Notes: generated by a model from the sequence alone, not told the origin. Shown: positions 1 to 8,634, numbered from the stretch's first letter. The stretch is DNA of 30,927 nucleotides from an uncultured Muribaculaceae bacterium (GCA_910586565.1 CAJUIT010000024.1:1-30927), one strand, 5' to 3'. A program made the numbers and translations.

Positions 1-1
1 T

Positions 2-75
2 CGGGGCGTAGCGCAGTCCGGTAGCGCACCTGGTTTGGGACCAGGTGGTCGCAGGTTCGAATCCTGTCACCCCGA
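2..75 (+). tRNA. tRNA-Pro (anticodon TGG)
   Basis: A complete cloverleaf can be drawn. The D arm contains AGCGCAG..GGTAGCGC. The anticodon stem CCTGG/CCAGG encloses a seven-base loop with TGG at its centre, and the T arm is GCAGG-TTCGAAT-CCTGT. The acceptor stem CGGGGCG/CACCCCG has one C-A mismatch. The CCA end is not encoded: the discriminator A is followed by CGC, so CCA must be added after transcription. The gene lies at the left edge and its promoter is outside the window. Confidence 0.95.
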
Positions 76-80
76 CGCAA

Positions 81-137
81 AAGAAACGTTGCTAATCGCT
101 TGAGTATCAAGCTTGATTGGCAACGTTTCTTTTTTTA
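81..137 (+). terminator. Rho-independent terminator of tRNA-Pro
   Basis: A long stem pairs AAGAAACGTTGC (81-92) with GCAACGTTTCTT (120-131). It extends inward through CTAATC/GATTGG and CTTGA/TCAAG, and a run of T follows (130-136). It starts five bases after the tRNA, so it very probably ends that transcript. Confidence 0.85.
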
Positions 138-163
138 TTTCAGCCGTTTTAGGGTAAGAAAAA

Positions 164-201
164 GCGGAGTGTCGGAATTTTTATTCCAACACTCCGTTTT
201 T
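164..201. terminator. Bidirectional hairpin terminator
   Basis: CGGAGTGT-C-GGAAT (165-178) pairs with ATTCC-A-ACACTCCG (183-196), with one mismatch. There is an A run on the left and a T run on the right, so it can work on both strands. It lies about 80 bases beyond the stop codon of the minus-strand OmpA-family gene and is that gene's likely terminator. Confidence 0.7.
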
Positions 202-281
202 GCGTAAGTTGCTTAATAAGTGGTGATTAGGGCGAATTGCCCTAAAAGTCGAATTTTAAAATGTTTCGCTAATTGCGCTAC

Positions 282-977
282 TTATTGAAGGGTGCCGTTG
301 TTGGCCTGCTGAATCATTGTGGCGTCGGCGGTGATGTAGATTTCCACACGACGGTTCTGGGCACGGCCGGCAGCTGTTTCGTTTGAAGCCACGTAGTCGG
401 CCATAGGCACACCCTGTGCGCGCAGACGTGTGGGGGAAACTCCGCTGTTGGCAAGGAAGCTTTCAACAGCAGCAGCGCGACCGTTGGCAACGCGTGTGTT
501 CACTTCCATTGAGCCAGTGTTGTCGGTGAAGCCGTAAATCTGCACATCGGTGTTGGGGTTGGAGCGCAGAGAGTTGGCAAACTGTGCGAGCTCGGTTTGA
601 GCGTTGGCGCTGAGTGTTGTTCCGTTGGTGGGGAAGAGGATGCCGCCGGGGAATGTTACCTTGATTGCCTGGAGGCCGTTCTGGTCGGTTACGGTCTGCA
701 CGTCGGCTTCGGCGAGCTGCTGCTTGAGTTCGGCAGCCTGCTTATCCATTTTTTTGCCGATGAGGGCTCCTGCGCCTGTGCCTACTGCGGCACCTACTGC
801 GGCACCGATGGCTGCGCCTTTTCCGCCGCCGATAAGAGCACCGATACCTGCGCCGAGGGCACCGCCGCCACCGCCGCCGATGAGGGCGCCTTTGCCGGTG
901 TTGGTCATAGAGCTACATCCCGAAAGGAGCATGCCGGCTGCAAGAGCCGCGCAGCATAATGTCTTTAATGATTTCAT
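282..977 (-). CDS. OmpA-family lipoprotein with glycine-zipper segment
   Basis: The 231-residue protein begins with a lipoprotein signal peptide ending in the lipobox LSGC, with Cys21 as the lipid anchor. Residues about 28-75 are a run of GALIGGG/GAAIGAAVG repeats, a glycine zipper typical of membrane-inserting or self-associating segments. A short charged helix (KKMDKQAAELKQQLAEA) follows. The C-terminal half is an OmpA-like peptidoglycan-binding domain, with GFTDNTGS and the closing NRRVEIYI motif. By family knowledge such proteins sit in the outer membrane and clamp it non-covalently to peptidoglycan. The gene appears monocistronic: it has its own -7 box upstream and a terminator downstream. 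The general class is well supported; the exact physiological role is not known. Confidence 0.92.
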   Translation of the reverse strand: MKSLKTLCCAALAAGMLLSGCSSMTNTGKGALIGGGGGGALGAGIGALIGGGKGAAIGAAVGAAVGTGAGALIGKKMDKQAAELKQQLAEADVQTVTDQNGLQAIKVTFPGGILFPTNGTTLSANAQTELAQFANSLRSNPNTDVQIYGFTDNTGSMEVNTRVANGRAAAVESFLANSGVSPTRLRAQGVPMADYVASNETAAGRAQNRRVEIYITADATMIQQANNGTLQ

Positions 978-1067
978 GTTCTATATAGTTTTTAGTTAGT
1001 GACAGTTATTTGTGGCAGTTACTTAAATTTGAACCGCGCTTGATAGTTTTGATTTTAAGTTGTGGTG

Positions 1068-1075
1068 CAAAGGTA
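1068..1075 (-). promoter_or_regulatory. Bacteroidetes -7 box for the OmpA-family gene
   Basis: On the minus strand the sequence is TACCTTTG followed by CA, an exact match to TAnnTTTG. It lies 90 bases upstream of the start codon, giving a 5' leader of about 85 bases. I see no clear -33 TTTG at the expected spacing. Confidence 0.65.
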
Positions 1076-1101
1076 GTTATTTTATTTTTAATCCGAAAGC
1101 C

Positions 1102-1123
1102 GCCCGGAGTGGGGCACTCGGGC
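1102..1123. other. GC-rich hairpin between divergent genes
   Basis: GCCCGgAGT (1102-1110) pairs with ACTCGGGC (1116-1123) around a GGGGC loop, with one bulged G. No T run follows on either strand, so it is not an obvious terminator. It lies in the roughly 500-base gap between the OmpA-family gene and the DMT transporter. I find no convincing gene or -7 box in the rest of that gap (1124-1482). Confidence 0.4.
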
Positions 1124-1482
1124 TTCGCCGTGCGTGATGGGTGAACCGTCTGTGGCAAAGGATTCTACCTTATTATACAAATTGAAAGCCGATTTTGTTG
1201 GGCGCGGCGAGGTGAAAATTTATTTGTCGAGCGGTTTGCGGTTGGGAGAAAAATTATTAAATTCGCTGTCGAAACATGACGAAAATTGTGTGAATTATCC
1301 TTAAATCGCTTAGTCAATAGAATTAAAGCGGATGACGGGATAGCTCTCTTGCACCGGCTCCGCGACAGATTTTGTGAGGGTTGCAGTAATTGTTGTGTTG
1401 GCGGCAAACCGTTAAAAAACAGGAACAAGGGATTGCCGCAGAAGGGAGGAGGGGACTTAATTTGAATAGCTACATACTCGTT

Positions 1483-2442
1483 ATGGGAGTTACACCGTGG
1501 AGAATCAATTCGCCTAAGGCGAGACTTTTATGCCATTTTGGCGCGCTGCTTGCAGTTACCATGTGGGGTGCATCGTTTGTCAGCACAAAGGTGCTTACCA
1601 ATCATGGACTCGGTCCGGTTGAAATCTACATCTACCGTTTTGTGATGGCCTACGTGCTCGTGTTGTGTGTGTGCCACAAAAAACTGATGGCAAATTCATG
1701 GCGCGATGAGTTGCTGTTTGCCGTGTGCGGTCTTTGCGGCGGCTCAATCTATTTCATTGCCGAGAATAATGCGGTGAACTACACGCGCGTTTCGGATGTG
1801 TCGATGATAACCACGCTTTCGCCGCTGCTCACCACATTGCTTATCGGGGCGCTCTACAAGGCCGAGAGGCCGGGCAAATGGACTTACATAGGTTCGCTGA
1901 TAGCTTTCATGGGGGTGGGGTGCATCGTGTTCAAGGATGGAATGAGTCAGTTTACCGGTGCTGACGGCCCCGACACCCTCAGCGCTACCATTGGCGATTT
2001 CCTTGCCTTGGGAGCGGCTTTCTCATGGGCCATTTATTCAGTGGTTCTGCGCAAGTTGAATGTGACCTATTCGGCATGGTTCGTAACACGCAAAACTTTT
2101 TTCTACGGACTTCTGACGGCCATACCATTCTGGGTGATATCGCCCGAACCGGTGTCGCCGTTGAGTGCGCTGCTCGAACCTGAAGTGCTCGGCAATCTGC
2201 TGTTTCTCGGGCTGCTTTGCTCAATGGGCGCCTACATTGTGTGGTCGGGTGTGATGAGCGTGCTGGGGGCCATAACCACCAACAATTACCTTTATATCCA
2301 GCCCATCATCACAATGATTATAGCCGCCGTGTTGTTTGCCAACGACCCGATAACTCTGATGGGGTGCTTCGGTGCATTCCTCATCATCGGCGGTTTGTGG
2401 CTCGGCGACTACATGGGCAGGCGGTCGCAGCTGTCACATTGA
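1483..2442 (+). CDS. EamA/DMT-family membrane transporter
   Basis: This predicted inner-membrane permease of the drug/metabolite transporter superfamily has 319 residues from this start. It has about ten hydrophobic helices arranged as two EamA repeats. The first opens with LLAVTMWGASFVSTKVL, a typical EamA start, and the second with GDFLALGAAFSWAIYSVVLRK; GAITTNNYLYIQPIITMI near the C-terminus is also characteristic. The substrate cannot be deduced. I chose the ATG at 1483 because it puts the protein start just before helix 1; the frame stays open back to an ATG at 1390, which would add 31 residues with no family counterpart. The stop codon overlaps the 3' end of the convergent outer-membrane factor gene. 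Confidence 0.85.
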   Translation: MGVTPWRINSPKARLLCHFGALLAVTMWGASFVSTKVLTNHGLGPVEIYIYRFVMAYVLVLCVCHKKLMANSWRDELLFAVCGLCGGSIYFIAENNAVNYTRVSDVSMITTLSPLLTTLLIGALYKAERPGKWTYIGSLIAFMGVGCIVFKDGMSQFTGADGPDTLSATIGDFLALGAAFSWAIYSVVLRKLNVTYSAWFVTRKTFFYGLLTAIPFWVISPEPVSPLSALLEPEVLGNLLFLGLLCSMGAYIVWSGVMSVLGAITTNNYLYIQPIITMIIAAVLFANDPITLMGCFGAFLIIGGLWLGDYMGRRSQLSH

Positions 2443-3819
2443 TTTCCAACCGCCGCCGAGCGATTTGTAGAGGCGCACAAGAGCGATGTTCTCGTCGCGT
2501 ATGGCGTTGGAGAGCGCAATCTGTGCATCGAAGTGGCGGCGCTGCGCATCGAGCACCTCAATGTAGTTGATGCTTCCGGCGCGATACTGCATCTCGGCCA
2601 AATCCACATATTTTTTAGCGGCCTGTTGCGCGTGAGTTTTCAACGATGTTGATTGCCTGAGTTTGCGATAGGTGATTACAGCGTCGTCGACCTCTTTGAA
2701 AGCCGTGAGCACAGTCTGTTCGTAGCCGAGGCGTGCCTGTTCGTAGGCGGCTTCGGCCTCTTTGTATTTAGCCTTTTTGCGTCCGAAGTCAAACACCGGG
2801 CCTGCGAGACTGCCGGCAATGTAGGAGAAGGGTGATTTGAAGAAGTGCGAAAGTTGGTCGTTTTCCCAGCCACCCTGCAGGTTGAAGGTGAGGCGAGGAA
2901 ACCTGTCGGCGTATGCCACGCCAACCGATGCCATTGCTGCCTTAAGATTGAGCTCGGCCGAGCGCAGGTCGGGGCGACGGGTGAGCAGAGTGGAGGGGAG
3001 CCCAATGGGGAGCTCATCCCAGGGCGACATCTCCACCTCGCCGTTGTTGCGGTTGACGGGATTGTGAGGAAAATCACCCATGAGCAGGCTGAGAACGTTT
3101 TCAGTAACCTCTATGCGGCTTTCGAGATTCGGCACGAGTACTGCCGCCGAGGCATATTCCACCTGCGCCTGACGGAACACGAGTTCAGAGGTCAGACCAC
3201 CCTCGAAGCGCAGTTTGGCCTTTGCCACAGCTTCCTGACGGTTAACGAGAGTGCGGCGCACAATTGCCAGCTCGTTGTCGAGAGCAATAAGTGTGAAATA
3301 GGCGGTCGCAGCTTCGGCAATGAGAGTCATGCGCATGGCGCGGTAGTCCTCCAGCGAGGCGTTCCACAGCGCTTCGCCGCGGCGTTTGGCCCAGCGGTAT
3401 TTTCCCCAGAGGTCGGCTTCCCAGCTGATGTTGGCCTTTAGGTCGAACTGTGGGTCGACAGTAGTTCCTTCTCCCGAATAATTATTGGTTTCACGATTGG
3501 CGAGTACAGAAGCTCCTACCGAGGGGAATTGGTCGGCTTTGGCGAATCCGTAGGCCTGACGGGCTTTCTCCACATTGGCAGCGGCGGCGAGCAGGTTGCG
3601 GTTATTGTCGAGGGTCTTTGAAATAATTTCGCAAAGAACGGTGTCGCCGTAGAATTTCCACCACTCAATGTCGGCCATTGTGGTTGAGTCGGTTGCACCT
3701 GCGGCAAGTGTGGCGGGGAGGTTGAGCTCCGGAGCCTTGCAGTTGCGCACCCCCGAACACGACAGCAATGCCGGAAGAAGCAGGAGCGACAGAAGAAGAG
3801 ATGTTATATTAATTTTCAT
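2434..3819 (-). CDS. Outer-membrane efflux lipoprotein, TolC/NodT (OprM-like) family
   Basis: This 461-residue protein is the outer-membrane channel of a tripartite RND efflux pump. The signal peptide ends in the lipobox LLSC (Cys21), as in OprM and CusC. Two repeats of the outer-membrane efflux domain follow, rich in long helices: ISWEADLWGKYRWAKRRGEA in the first, and GPVFDFGRKKAKYKEAEAAYEQARLGYEQTV in the second. The ending YKSLGGGW is common in NodT-family members. Its start lies 116 bases after the pump gene stop, so it is probably the third gene of the same transcript. Its stop codon overlaps the end of the DMT transporter gene on the opposite strand and I see no terminator between them. 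Confidence 0.92.
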   Translation of the reverse strand: MKINITSLLLSLLLLPALLSCSGVRNCKAPELNLPATLAAGATDSTTMADIEWWKFYGDTVLCEIISKTLDNNRNLLAAAANVEKARQAYGFAKADQFPSVGASVLANRETNNYSGEGTTVDPQFDLKANISWEADLWGKYRWAKRRGEALWNASLEDYRAMRMTLIAEAATAYFTLIALDNELAIVRRTLVNRQEAVAKAKLRFEGGLTSELVFRQAQVEYASAAVLVPNLESRIEVTENVLSLLMGDFPHNPVNRNNGEVEMSPWDELPIGLPSTLLTRRPDLRSAELNLKAAMASVGVAYADRFPRLTFNLQGGWENDQLSHFFKSPFSYIAGSLAGPVFDFGRKKAKYKEAEAAYEQARLGYEQTVLTAFKEVDDAVITYRKLRQSTSLKTHAQQAAKKYVDLAEMQYRAGSINYIEVLDAQRRHFDAQIALSNAIRDENIALVRLYKSLGGGWKSM

Positions 3820-3896
3820 TCAATTTCTCAGTGATGCGTTTTTGGATGTGTGTCGGTATAATAACGGCAACCGGCCGATTTTATGACAATTGATTG

Positions 3897-3918
3897 TCTC
3901 AAATAACTTTTTTTGAGA
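3897..3918 (-). other. Small hairpin inside the efflux operon
   Basis: TCTCAAA (3897-3903) and TTTGAGA (3912-3918) form a seven-base-pair stem in the gap between the pump and outer-membrane factor genes. It could stabilise the 3' end of the pump message or partly attenuate it. No long T run follows on the minus strand, so full termination seems unlikely. Confidence 0.35.
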
Positions 3919-3935
3919 TACTTGAACGGGGGAAA

Positions 3936-6900
3936 TCAGGGCTTTATCTGCTTCGACTTTTTGAACTTGTAGACCGTGACAAAGAACAACGGAACAAACA
4001 CAATGCCCACCGTCACGGCCACAAGCATGCCGAAGAACACGCCCGTGCCGATTCCCTGACGGCTGGCCGACCCCGGGCCGGAGGCAAACACCAGCGGGAT
4101 GAGGCCGAGAATGAATGCCAGCGAAGTCATGACGATAGGGCGGAAGCGGAGGCGGATGGCGGTGAGAGCGGCCATTTGCGGTGTTTTCCCTTTCTCAACC
4201 TCCTCTTTGGCAAATTCAACCACGAGAATGGCATTTTTCGCCACGAGACCCACAAGCATCACAAGGCCAATCTGGAAGTAGATGTTGTTCTCCAGTCCGC
4301 AAATCCAGATGCCCAGATAGGCACCGATGCCAGCCACCGGGAGCGACAGGATTACCGCAATCGGCACCGACCAGCTTTCATACTGTGCCGCGAGGAAGAG
4401 GAACACGAAGAGGAACGCCAATGCGAGCACGAGCCCCGTTTTGCCGCTTTCCTGCTTTTCTTGATAGGAGAGTCCGCTCCATTCAACTGCGATGTTGGAG
4501 GGGAGATGTTCAGCCACAACTTTTTCAAGGGCTTCCATTGCCTGCCCCGAGCTGTAGCCGTGGGCGGCCTCACCGGTTATGGTGGCGGCATAGAACATGT
4601 TGAATCGCTTTATGGTGCCGGCGCCTGTGGTGTAGCTTGTTGTGCCGAGGGCGGTGACCGGAATCATTGTGCCGTCGGCACTGCGCACGAAGTAGAGTCC
4701 CAGGTTGTCGCGGTGGGAGCGATAGGGCGCTTCGGCCTGGATGTAGACGCGGTAAATGCGGTTGAACATGTTGAAGTCGTTGATGTAGACCGAGCCGGTG
4801 AACGCCTTCATGGTGGCGAAGATATCGGCCAGCGGAACCCCCTGCATGCGAGCCTGGTCGCGGTCAACATCGAAGAAGAACTGGGGAATGTCGCTCTGCA
4901 TCGACGACGACAACCCTGAGATTTCGGGCAGGTTGGCGGCATAGTGCATCAGCGTGTCGACGGCTTGCTGAAGATTGGCGTAGGTGGCGTCGCCGCGGGC
5001 CTCGAGAACCATTTCAAATCCGCCCGACGACCCGAGCCCCGGGATGATGGCCGGGGTGGAGATGTAGACTTTCGCCTCGGGGTAGCGCGACATCTCTTTG
5101 CGGATGCGCTGCGTCACGGGTGCAATGCCTCCCGAGCCACGTTCGTCCCACGGTTTGAGAATCACCGTGAGCTGGCTGTGGGCCTGGTTGGTGCCTACGC
5201 GCGGACTCGACCCGGTGACGTTGAGCACGTGGGCTATGTCGGGGTCGTTCTTGAGGAACTCCATAGCGCGGTCGGTCACCTCGCGGGTGCGCTCGATTGT
5301 GGCACCTTCGGGCAGTTCAAGTTCAACGGTGAAATAGCCTTGGTCCTCCTGCGGCATGAAGCTGCGGGGGGAGATGCGGTTCATCACAAAAATGCCAATC
5401 ATGAGAATGCCGAATGTTGAGAACATAAGGCGCGGATTGACGAAAGATTTACCCACCACTTTGCTGTAGAAGCGGTTGCCGCGGGCAAGGAGGTAGTTGA
5501 TTGAGCGGAACAGCTTGTTGCGGCGTTTGTGTTGCGGCTGGCGGAGAACAAGCGAGCACATCACGGGGCTGAGGGTGAGGGCCACGATGGTTGAAATGAC
5601 CACCGACACAGCGATTGTGATGGTGAACTGGCGGTAGAGCTGCCCGGTGATGCCGCCGAGGAAGCTCACGGGCACAAACACGGCACACAGCACCAGCGAC
5701 ATTGCGATGAGTGCGCCGCTGAGGTTCGACATGGCTTTTCGTGTGGCTTCGTAGGGCGACAGGTTCTCCTCGTGCATTATGCGGTCAACGTTCTCAACCA
5801 CCACGATTGCATCATCGACCACGATGCCGATTGCAAGAATCAGGCCCAGGAGTGTGAGCATGTTGAGCGAGAACCCGAACGCGAGCATCACGGCGAAGGT
5901 GCCGATGAGCGAGATGGGAACCGCCACGATGGGGATGAGCGTTGCCCGCCAGCTCTGCAATGAGAGGAACACCACCAGAATCACCAGCAGCAGAGCTTCG
6001 AACAGAGTGCGGTAGACGTGGTGGATGGAGGCGGAGATGTAGGTTGTGGTGTCGAACGGGATGGTGTAGGTTATCCCTTCGGGGAAATTGCGGCTGATTT
6101 CCTCCATCGCCTTTTTCACGGCATCGGCAACATCGATGGCGTTGGCACCCGGGAGCATGTTGATATTGAGCACAGCGGCGTTAAGGCCGTCGATGCCGCT
6201 CTCGGTGGAGTAGGATGACGCTTCGAGCGAAACGCGGGCCACATCCTTGAGGCGGATGATTGAGCCGTCGGGGTTGGCGCGCACAACCACCTGTTCAAAC
6301 TGGTCGACCGACGACAGACGCCCCTGTGCGGTGATTGGGAATGTGATGTCAACACCTGCCATAGGGGCTTCACCCATCACGCCGGCGGCCGATTCGCGGT
6401 TCTGGTCCTTGAGCACGTTCTGGAGGTCCTTCACGGTGAGTCCGAGGTCGGCGAGTTTGTCGGGCTGCACCCAGATGCGCATGGCGTAGTAGCGGCTACC
6501 CACATTCGACACGCTACCCACGCCCGGCACACGGCGCAACATGTCGAGCACGTTGAGTGTGGCGTAGTTGGAGAGGTAGATTTCGTCGAATTTGGGGTCG
6601 GACGAGAGGAGGGTGATGGTGAGCAATTTGCTTGCCGCCTGTTTCTCAACCGAGATGCCGTTCTGCACCACTTCGGCGGGGAGACGTGATTCGGCTTTCT
6701 TGATTCGGTTCTGAATGTCGACGGCGGCGAGGTCGGGGTCGGTGTCGATGTCGAATGTCACGGTGGCATTGAAAGCTCCCGAGTTGGAGCTTGTCGATTC
6801 CATGTAAATCATTCCCGGGGTGCCGTTGAGCTCCTGCTCGATTGGGGTGGCCACGGCTTGGGTGACAGTCTGGGCGTCGGCGCCGGGATATGATGCCGAA

Positions 6901-7037
6901 ACCTTTACCACTGGGGGCACGATTTCGGGATACTGGTCGATGGGGAGGAGCATCAGGCCGATGCTTCCCACCAGCAGAATCACCACCGAAACTACTATGG
7001 AGAAAACCGGATGGTCGAGGAAAAAATTCTTTTTCAT
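3936..7037 (-). CDS. RND multidrug efflux permease, AcrB/MexB (HAE1) family
   Basis: The 1033-residue length matches AcrB. The N-terminus (MKKNFFLDHPVFSIVVSVVI) is the typical first transmembrane helix, followed by the porter-domain opening LPIDQYPEIVPPVV. The proton-relay acidic pair is present as Asp408-Asp409 in GIVVDDAIVVVEN, and the matching lysine is in GLVAKNAILVVEFA near residue 940. Helices and two large periplasmic loops occur in the expected order. By family knowledge it exports hydrophobic drugs, bile-salt-like compounds or dyes, driven by proton influx; the actual substrates cannot be read from sequence. It lies 56 bases downstream of the adaptor gene and upstream of the channel gene. 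Confidence 0.96.
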   Translation of the reverse strand: MKKNFFLDHPVFSIVVSVVILLVGSIGLMLLPIDQYPEIVPPVVKVSASYPGADAQTVTQAVATPIEQELNGTPGMIYMESTSSNSGAFNATVTFDIDTDPDLAAVDIQNRIKKAESRLPAEVVQNGISVEKQAASKLLTITLLSSDPKFDEIYLSNYATLNVLDMLRRVPGVGSVSNVGSRYYAMRIWVQPDKLADLGLTVKDLQNVLKDQNRESAAGVMGEAPMAGVDITFPITAQGRLSSVDQFEQVVVRANPDGSIIRLKDVARVSLEASSYSTESGIDGLNAAVLNINMLPGANAIDVADAVKKAMEEISRNFPEGITYTIPFDTTTYISASIHHVYRTLFEALLLVILVVFLSLQSWRATLIPIVAVPISLIGTFAVMLAFGFSLNMLTLLGLILAIGIVVDDAIVVVENVDRIMHEENLSPYEATRKAMSNLSGALIAMSLVLCAVFVPVSFLGGITGQLYRQFTITIAVSVVISTIVALTLSPVMCSLVLRQPQHKRRNKLFRSINYLLARGNRFYSKVVGKSFVNPRLMFSTFGILMIGIFVMNRISPRSFMPQEDQGYFTVELELPEGATIERTREVTDRAMEFLKNDPDIAHVLNVTGSSPRVGTNQAHSQLTVILKPWDERGSGGIAPVTQRIRKEMSRYPEAKVYISTPAIIPGLGSSGGFEMVLEARGDATYANLQQAVDTLMHYAANLPEISGLSSSMQSDIPQFFFDVDRDQARMQGVPLADIFATMKAFTGSVYINDFNMFNRIYRVYIQAEAPYRSHRDNLGLYFVRSADGTMIPVTALGTTSYTTGAGTIKRFNMFYAATITGEAAHGYSSGQAMEALEKVVAEHLPSNIAVEWSGLSYQEKQESGKTGLVLALAFLFVFLFLAAQYESWSVPIAVILSLPVAGIGAYLGIWICGLENNIYFQIGLVMLVGLVAKNAILVVEFAKEEVEKGKTPQMAALTAIRLRFRPIVMTSLAFILGLIPLVFASGPGSASRQGIGTGVFFGMLVAVTVGIVFVPLFFVTVYKFKKSKQIKP

Positions 7038-7093
7038 CAGAGGGAGGATGCTATGTTTTTTATTTCGCCGGGTAGCGGCTGCACGGGCCTAAA

Positions 7094-8383
7094 TCAAACT
7101 TCGGGTTGAGCCGATTCGGTTTCGGCTTTCCGGGCTTTTTTCGATTCGGGCACCGGTTGGGGATCGACTTTCATGCCGTGCGACAGTTTGTGGAAGCCCT
7201 CCACAACAATGCTTTCGCCGGGCATGAGGCCGCGTTCCACAATGGTTTTGTTGCCGGTTTCGGGGCCGGTTTCGATGAAACGTTTCTCAACGGTGTTGTT
7301 GGCGCGCACCACATAGATGTAGGCGCCCCCCTTTTCAATTATTATGGCTTTGGTGGGAACCACCACCGCTTGCTCACGCACATCCATGAGCAGTTTCACG
7401 CGAGTGAACTGGCCGGGGAGGAGGCTGTGGTCGGGGTTGGGCATTTCGGCGCGCACGGAGAATGTTCCCGTCTTGGGGTCGATTTGCGGGTCGGCGAAAT
7501 CAACCGGGCCCTTGTGGGGATAGAGGGTGCCGTCGGCCATTGTGATGGTGATGTAGGGGTTCCATGTGCGCGACGAGTCCTGTTGGCCGAGGTTCACGTT
7601 GCGGGCTTTCGAGCGGAGGTATTCAAGCGAGGTCATGCTGAAGTCAATTTGCACGGTGTCGCTTTTCACCACTGTTGCCAGCAACGATTTGCCGCCCGGG
7701 CCAACGAGGGCGCCGATGTCGACGTTGCGCTGCGACACATAGCCCGAGATGGGGGAGTGCACGGCTGTGTAGCTCAGTGTCATTTCTGCTTGGGTGAGGT
7801 CGGCCTGACACACGGTCACGTCGGCGGTTGCCCCTTCGTAGGCGGCCACGGCGTTGTCGAGGTCGAGCTGGCTGGCCGCATTCTCCTTGTAGAGCGGACG
7901 GATGCGGTTGAGGTCGCGCTCGGCTTTGAGAGCCTGCGCCTTTGCTTTGTTGAGCTGCGCTTTGGCGCGGTCAACCTTTGCGTGATAGAGCTTAGGGTCG
8001 ATGATGAAGAGGGTTTGCCCCTTTTCAATGTATGAGCCTTCGTCGAACAGCATTTTCTCGAGATAACCTTCCACACGGGCATGGACTTCGACGAATTGCT
8101 GGGCACGCACGCGACCCACATATTCGCCGTAGATGCTCACGTTTTCAGTGGCTACCGGCTCTACTTCCACAACCGGAGGGGGCGGGGGTGTGGGCTGTGG
8201 CCGCGTGAGGATGTAGACGATTATCAGCGCCACGGCAAGTGCCATGCCGATTATAATCCACATTCGGGTTTTGCGGGGAAGGGAGGTCCACATCGAGCGC
8301 CCTTTGCGGGTGGCGCGGCCTGCGTAGTCGGTCATTGTGTGAGCCGATTGGCGGAGTTTCTGCTTGTTTACAGGGGAATGCAT
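7094..8383 (-). CDS. RND efflux periplasmic adaptor (membrane fusion protein)
   Basis: This 429-residue protein links the inner-membrane pump to the outer-membrane channel. It has an N-terminal cytoplasmic stretch, one transmembrane helix at about residues 41-60 and a proline-rich linker, with no lipobox, unlike AcrA. Barrel-sandwich half motifs follow (VEVHARVEGYLEKMLFDEG, VHSPISGYVSQRNVDIGALV) around an alpha-helical hairpin (about 135-210), then beta-barrel and membrane-proximal domains. The first ATG (8383) is given. Met17 or Met31 are possible starts, because the segment before the helix is unusually long and no ribosome site decides between them. It is the first gene of the three-gene efflux operon. 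Confidence 0.93.
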   Translation of the reverse strand: MHSPVNKQKLRQSAHTMTDYAGRATRKGRSMWTSLPRKTRMWIIIGMALAVALIIVYILTRPQPTPPPPPVVEVEPVATENVSIYGEYVGRVRAQQFVEVHARVEGYLEKMLFDEGSYIEKGQTLFIIDPKLYHAKVDRAKAQLNKAKAQALKAERDLNRIRPLYKENAASQLDLDNAVAAYEGATADVTVCQADLTQAEMTLSYTAVHSPISGYVSQRNVDIGALVGPGGKSLLATVVKSDTVQIDFSMTSLEYLRSKARNVNLGQQDSSRTWNPYITITMADGTLYPHKGPVDFADPQIDPKTGTFSVRAEMPNPDHSLLPGQFTRVKLLMDVREQAVVVPTKAIIIEKGGAYIYVVRANNTVEKRFIETGPETGNKTIVERGLMPGESIVVEGFHKLSHGMKVDPQPVPESKKARKAETESAQPEV

Positions 8384-8443
8384 CGTGGAGGTGAGATGGG
8401 TTAAAGAGGCAAACGGTTCTGCCTGCGTTTTTTGAATTGTTGA

Positions 8444-8475
8444 TTAAGAAACAGTTTCTTAAACTGTTCCTAAAC
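8444..8475. promoter_or_regulatory. Nested inverted repeat: candidate operator of the efflux operon
   Basis: Two overlapping dyads lie about 60-90 bases upstream of the adaptor gene. AAGAAAC-A-GTTTCTT (8446-8460) is a perfect palindrome with a one-base centre. GAAACAGTTT-CTT-AAACTGTTCC (8448-8470) matches at 9 of 10 arm positions. Such dyads are typical binding sites for TetR- or MarR-type repressors of RND operons. No regulator gene is in the window, so the assignment is inference from position and symmetry. Confidence 0.45.
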
Positions 8476-8480
8476 AGAAA

Positions 8481-8509
8481 AGCGCGTAAAACCGGTGGTT
8501 TTACGCGCT
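8481..8509 (-). terminator. Rho-independent terminator of tRNA-Met
   Basis: A perfect 13-base-pair stem, AGCGCGTAAAACC (8481-8493) with GGTTTTACGCGCT (8497-8509), has a three-base loop and is followed by TTTT on the minus strand. It begins four bases after the tRNA-Met CCA end and separates the tRNA from the efflux operon. Confidence 0.8.
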
Positions 8510-8513
8510 GAGA

Positions 8514-8590
8514 TGGTAGCGGGACCGAGAATTGAACTCGGGACCTCCGGGTTATGAATCCGACGCTCTAACCAACTGAGCTATCCCGCC
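8514..8590 (-). tRNA. tRNA-Met (anticodon CAT, elongator type)
   Basis: The minus strand folds as a cloverleaf. The acceptor stem is GGCGGGA/TCCCGCT, the D arm is AGCTCAGTTGGTTAGAGC, and the anticodon loop is TTCATAA. The T arm is CCGAG-TTCAATT-CTCGG. CCA is encoded (8514-8516). The anticodon stem closes with an A-C mismatch next to the loop. CAT could also mark an isoleucine tRNA modified to lysidine, so the amino acid is not fully certain from sequence. It does not look like the initiator: the acceptor stem starts with a paired G. Confidence 0.92.
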
Positions 8591-8603
8591 TCGTTTGCGA
8601 CTG

Positions 8604-8634
8604 CAAAGTTATAACACTTTTCCGAAACATGCAA
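8604..8634 (-). promoter_or_regulatory. Promoter of tRNA-Met (-7 TAACTTTG, -33 TTG)
   Basis: On the minus strand TAACTTTG (8604-8611) matches TAnnTTTG exactly, and TTG (8632-8634) lies 20 bases upstream, the spacing expected for the Bacteroidetes housekeeping sigma factor. The box is 14 bases from the tRNA 5' end. A perfect palindrome, GCGAAAAT-A-ATTTTCGC, lies just upstream at 8641-8657; its role is unclear. Confidence 0.75.

Noticed and set aside
1165..1428. Open frame of 87 codons on the minus strand upstream of the DMT gene
   Set aside because: No signal, domain or promoter; the composition is not like neighbouring genes. More likely non-coding leader DNA.
3894..4919. Long open frame (341 codons) on the plus strand opposite the RND pump
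   Set aside because: It is antisense to a clearly conserved pump gene; the translation is low-complexity and rich in His, Glu and Arg, with no family features. GC-rich codon bias leaves such antisense frames open.
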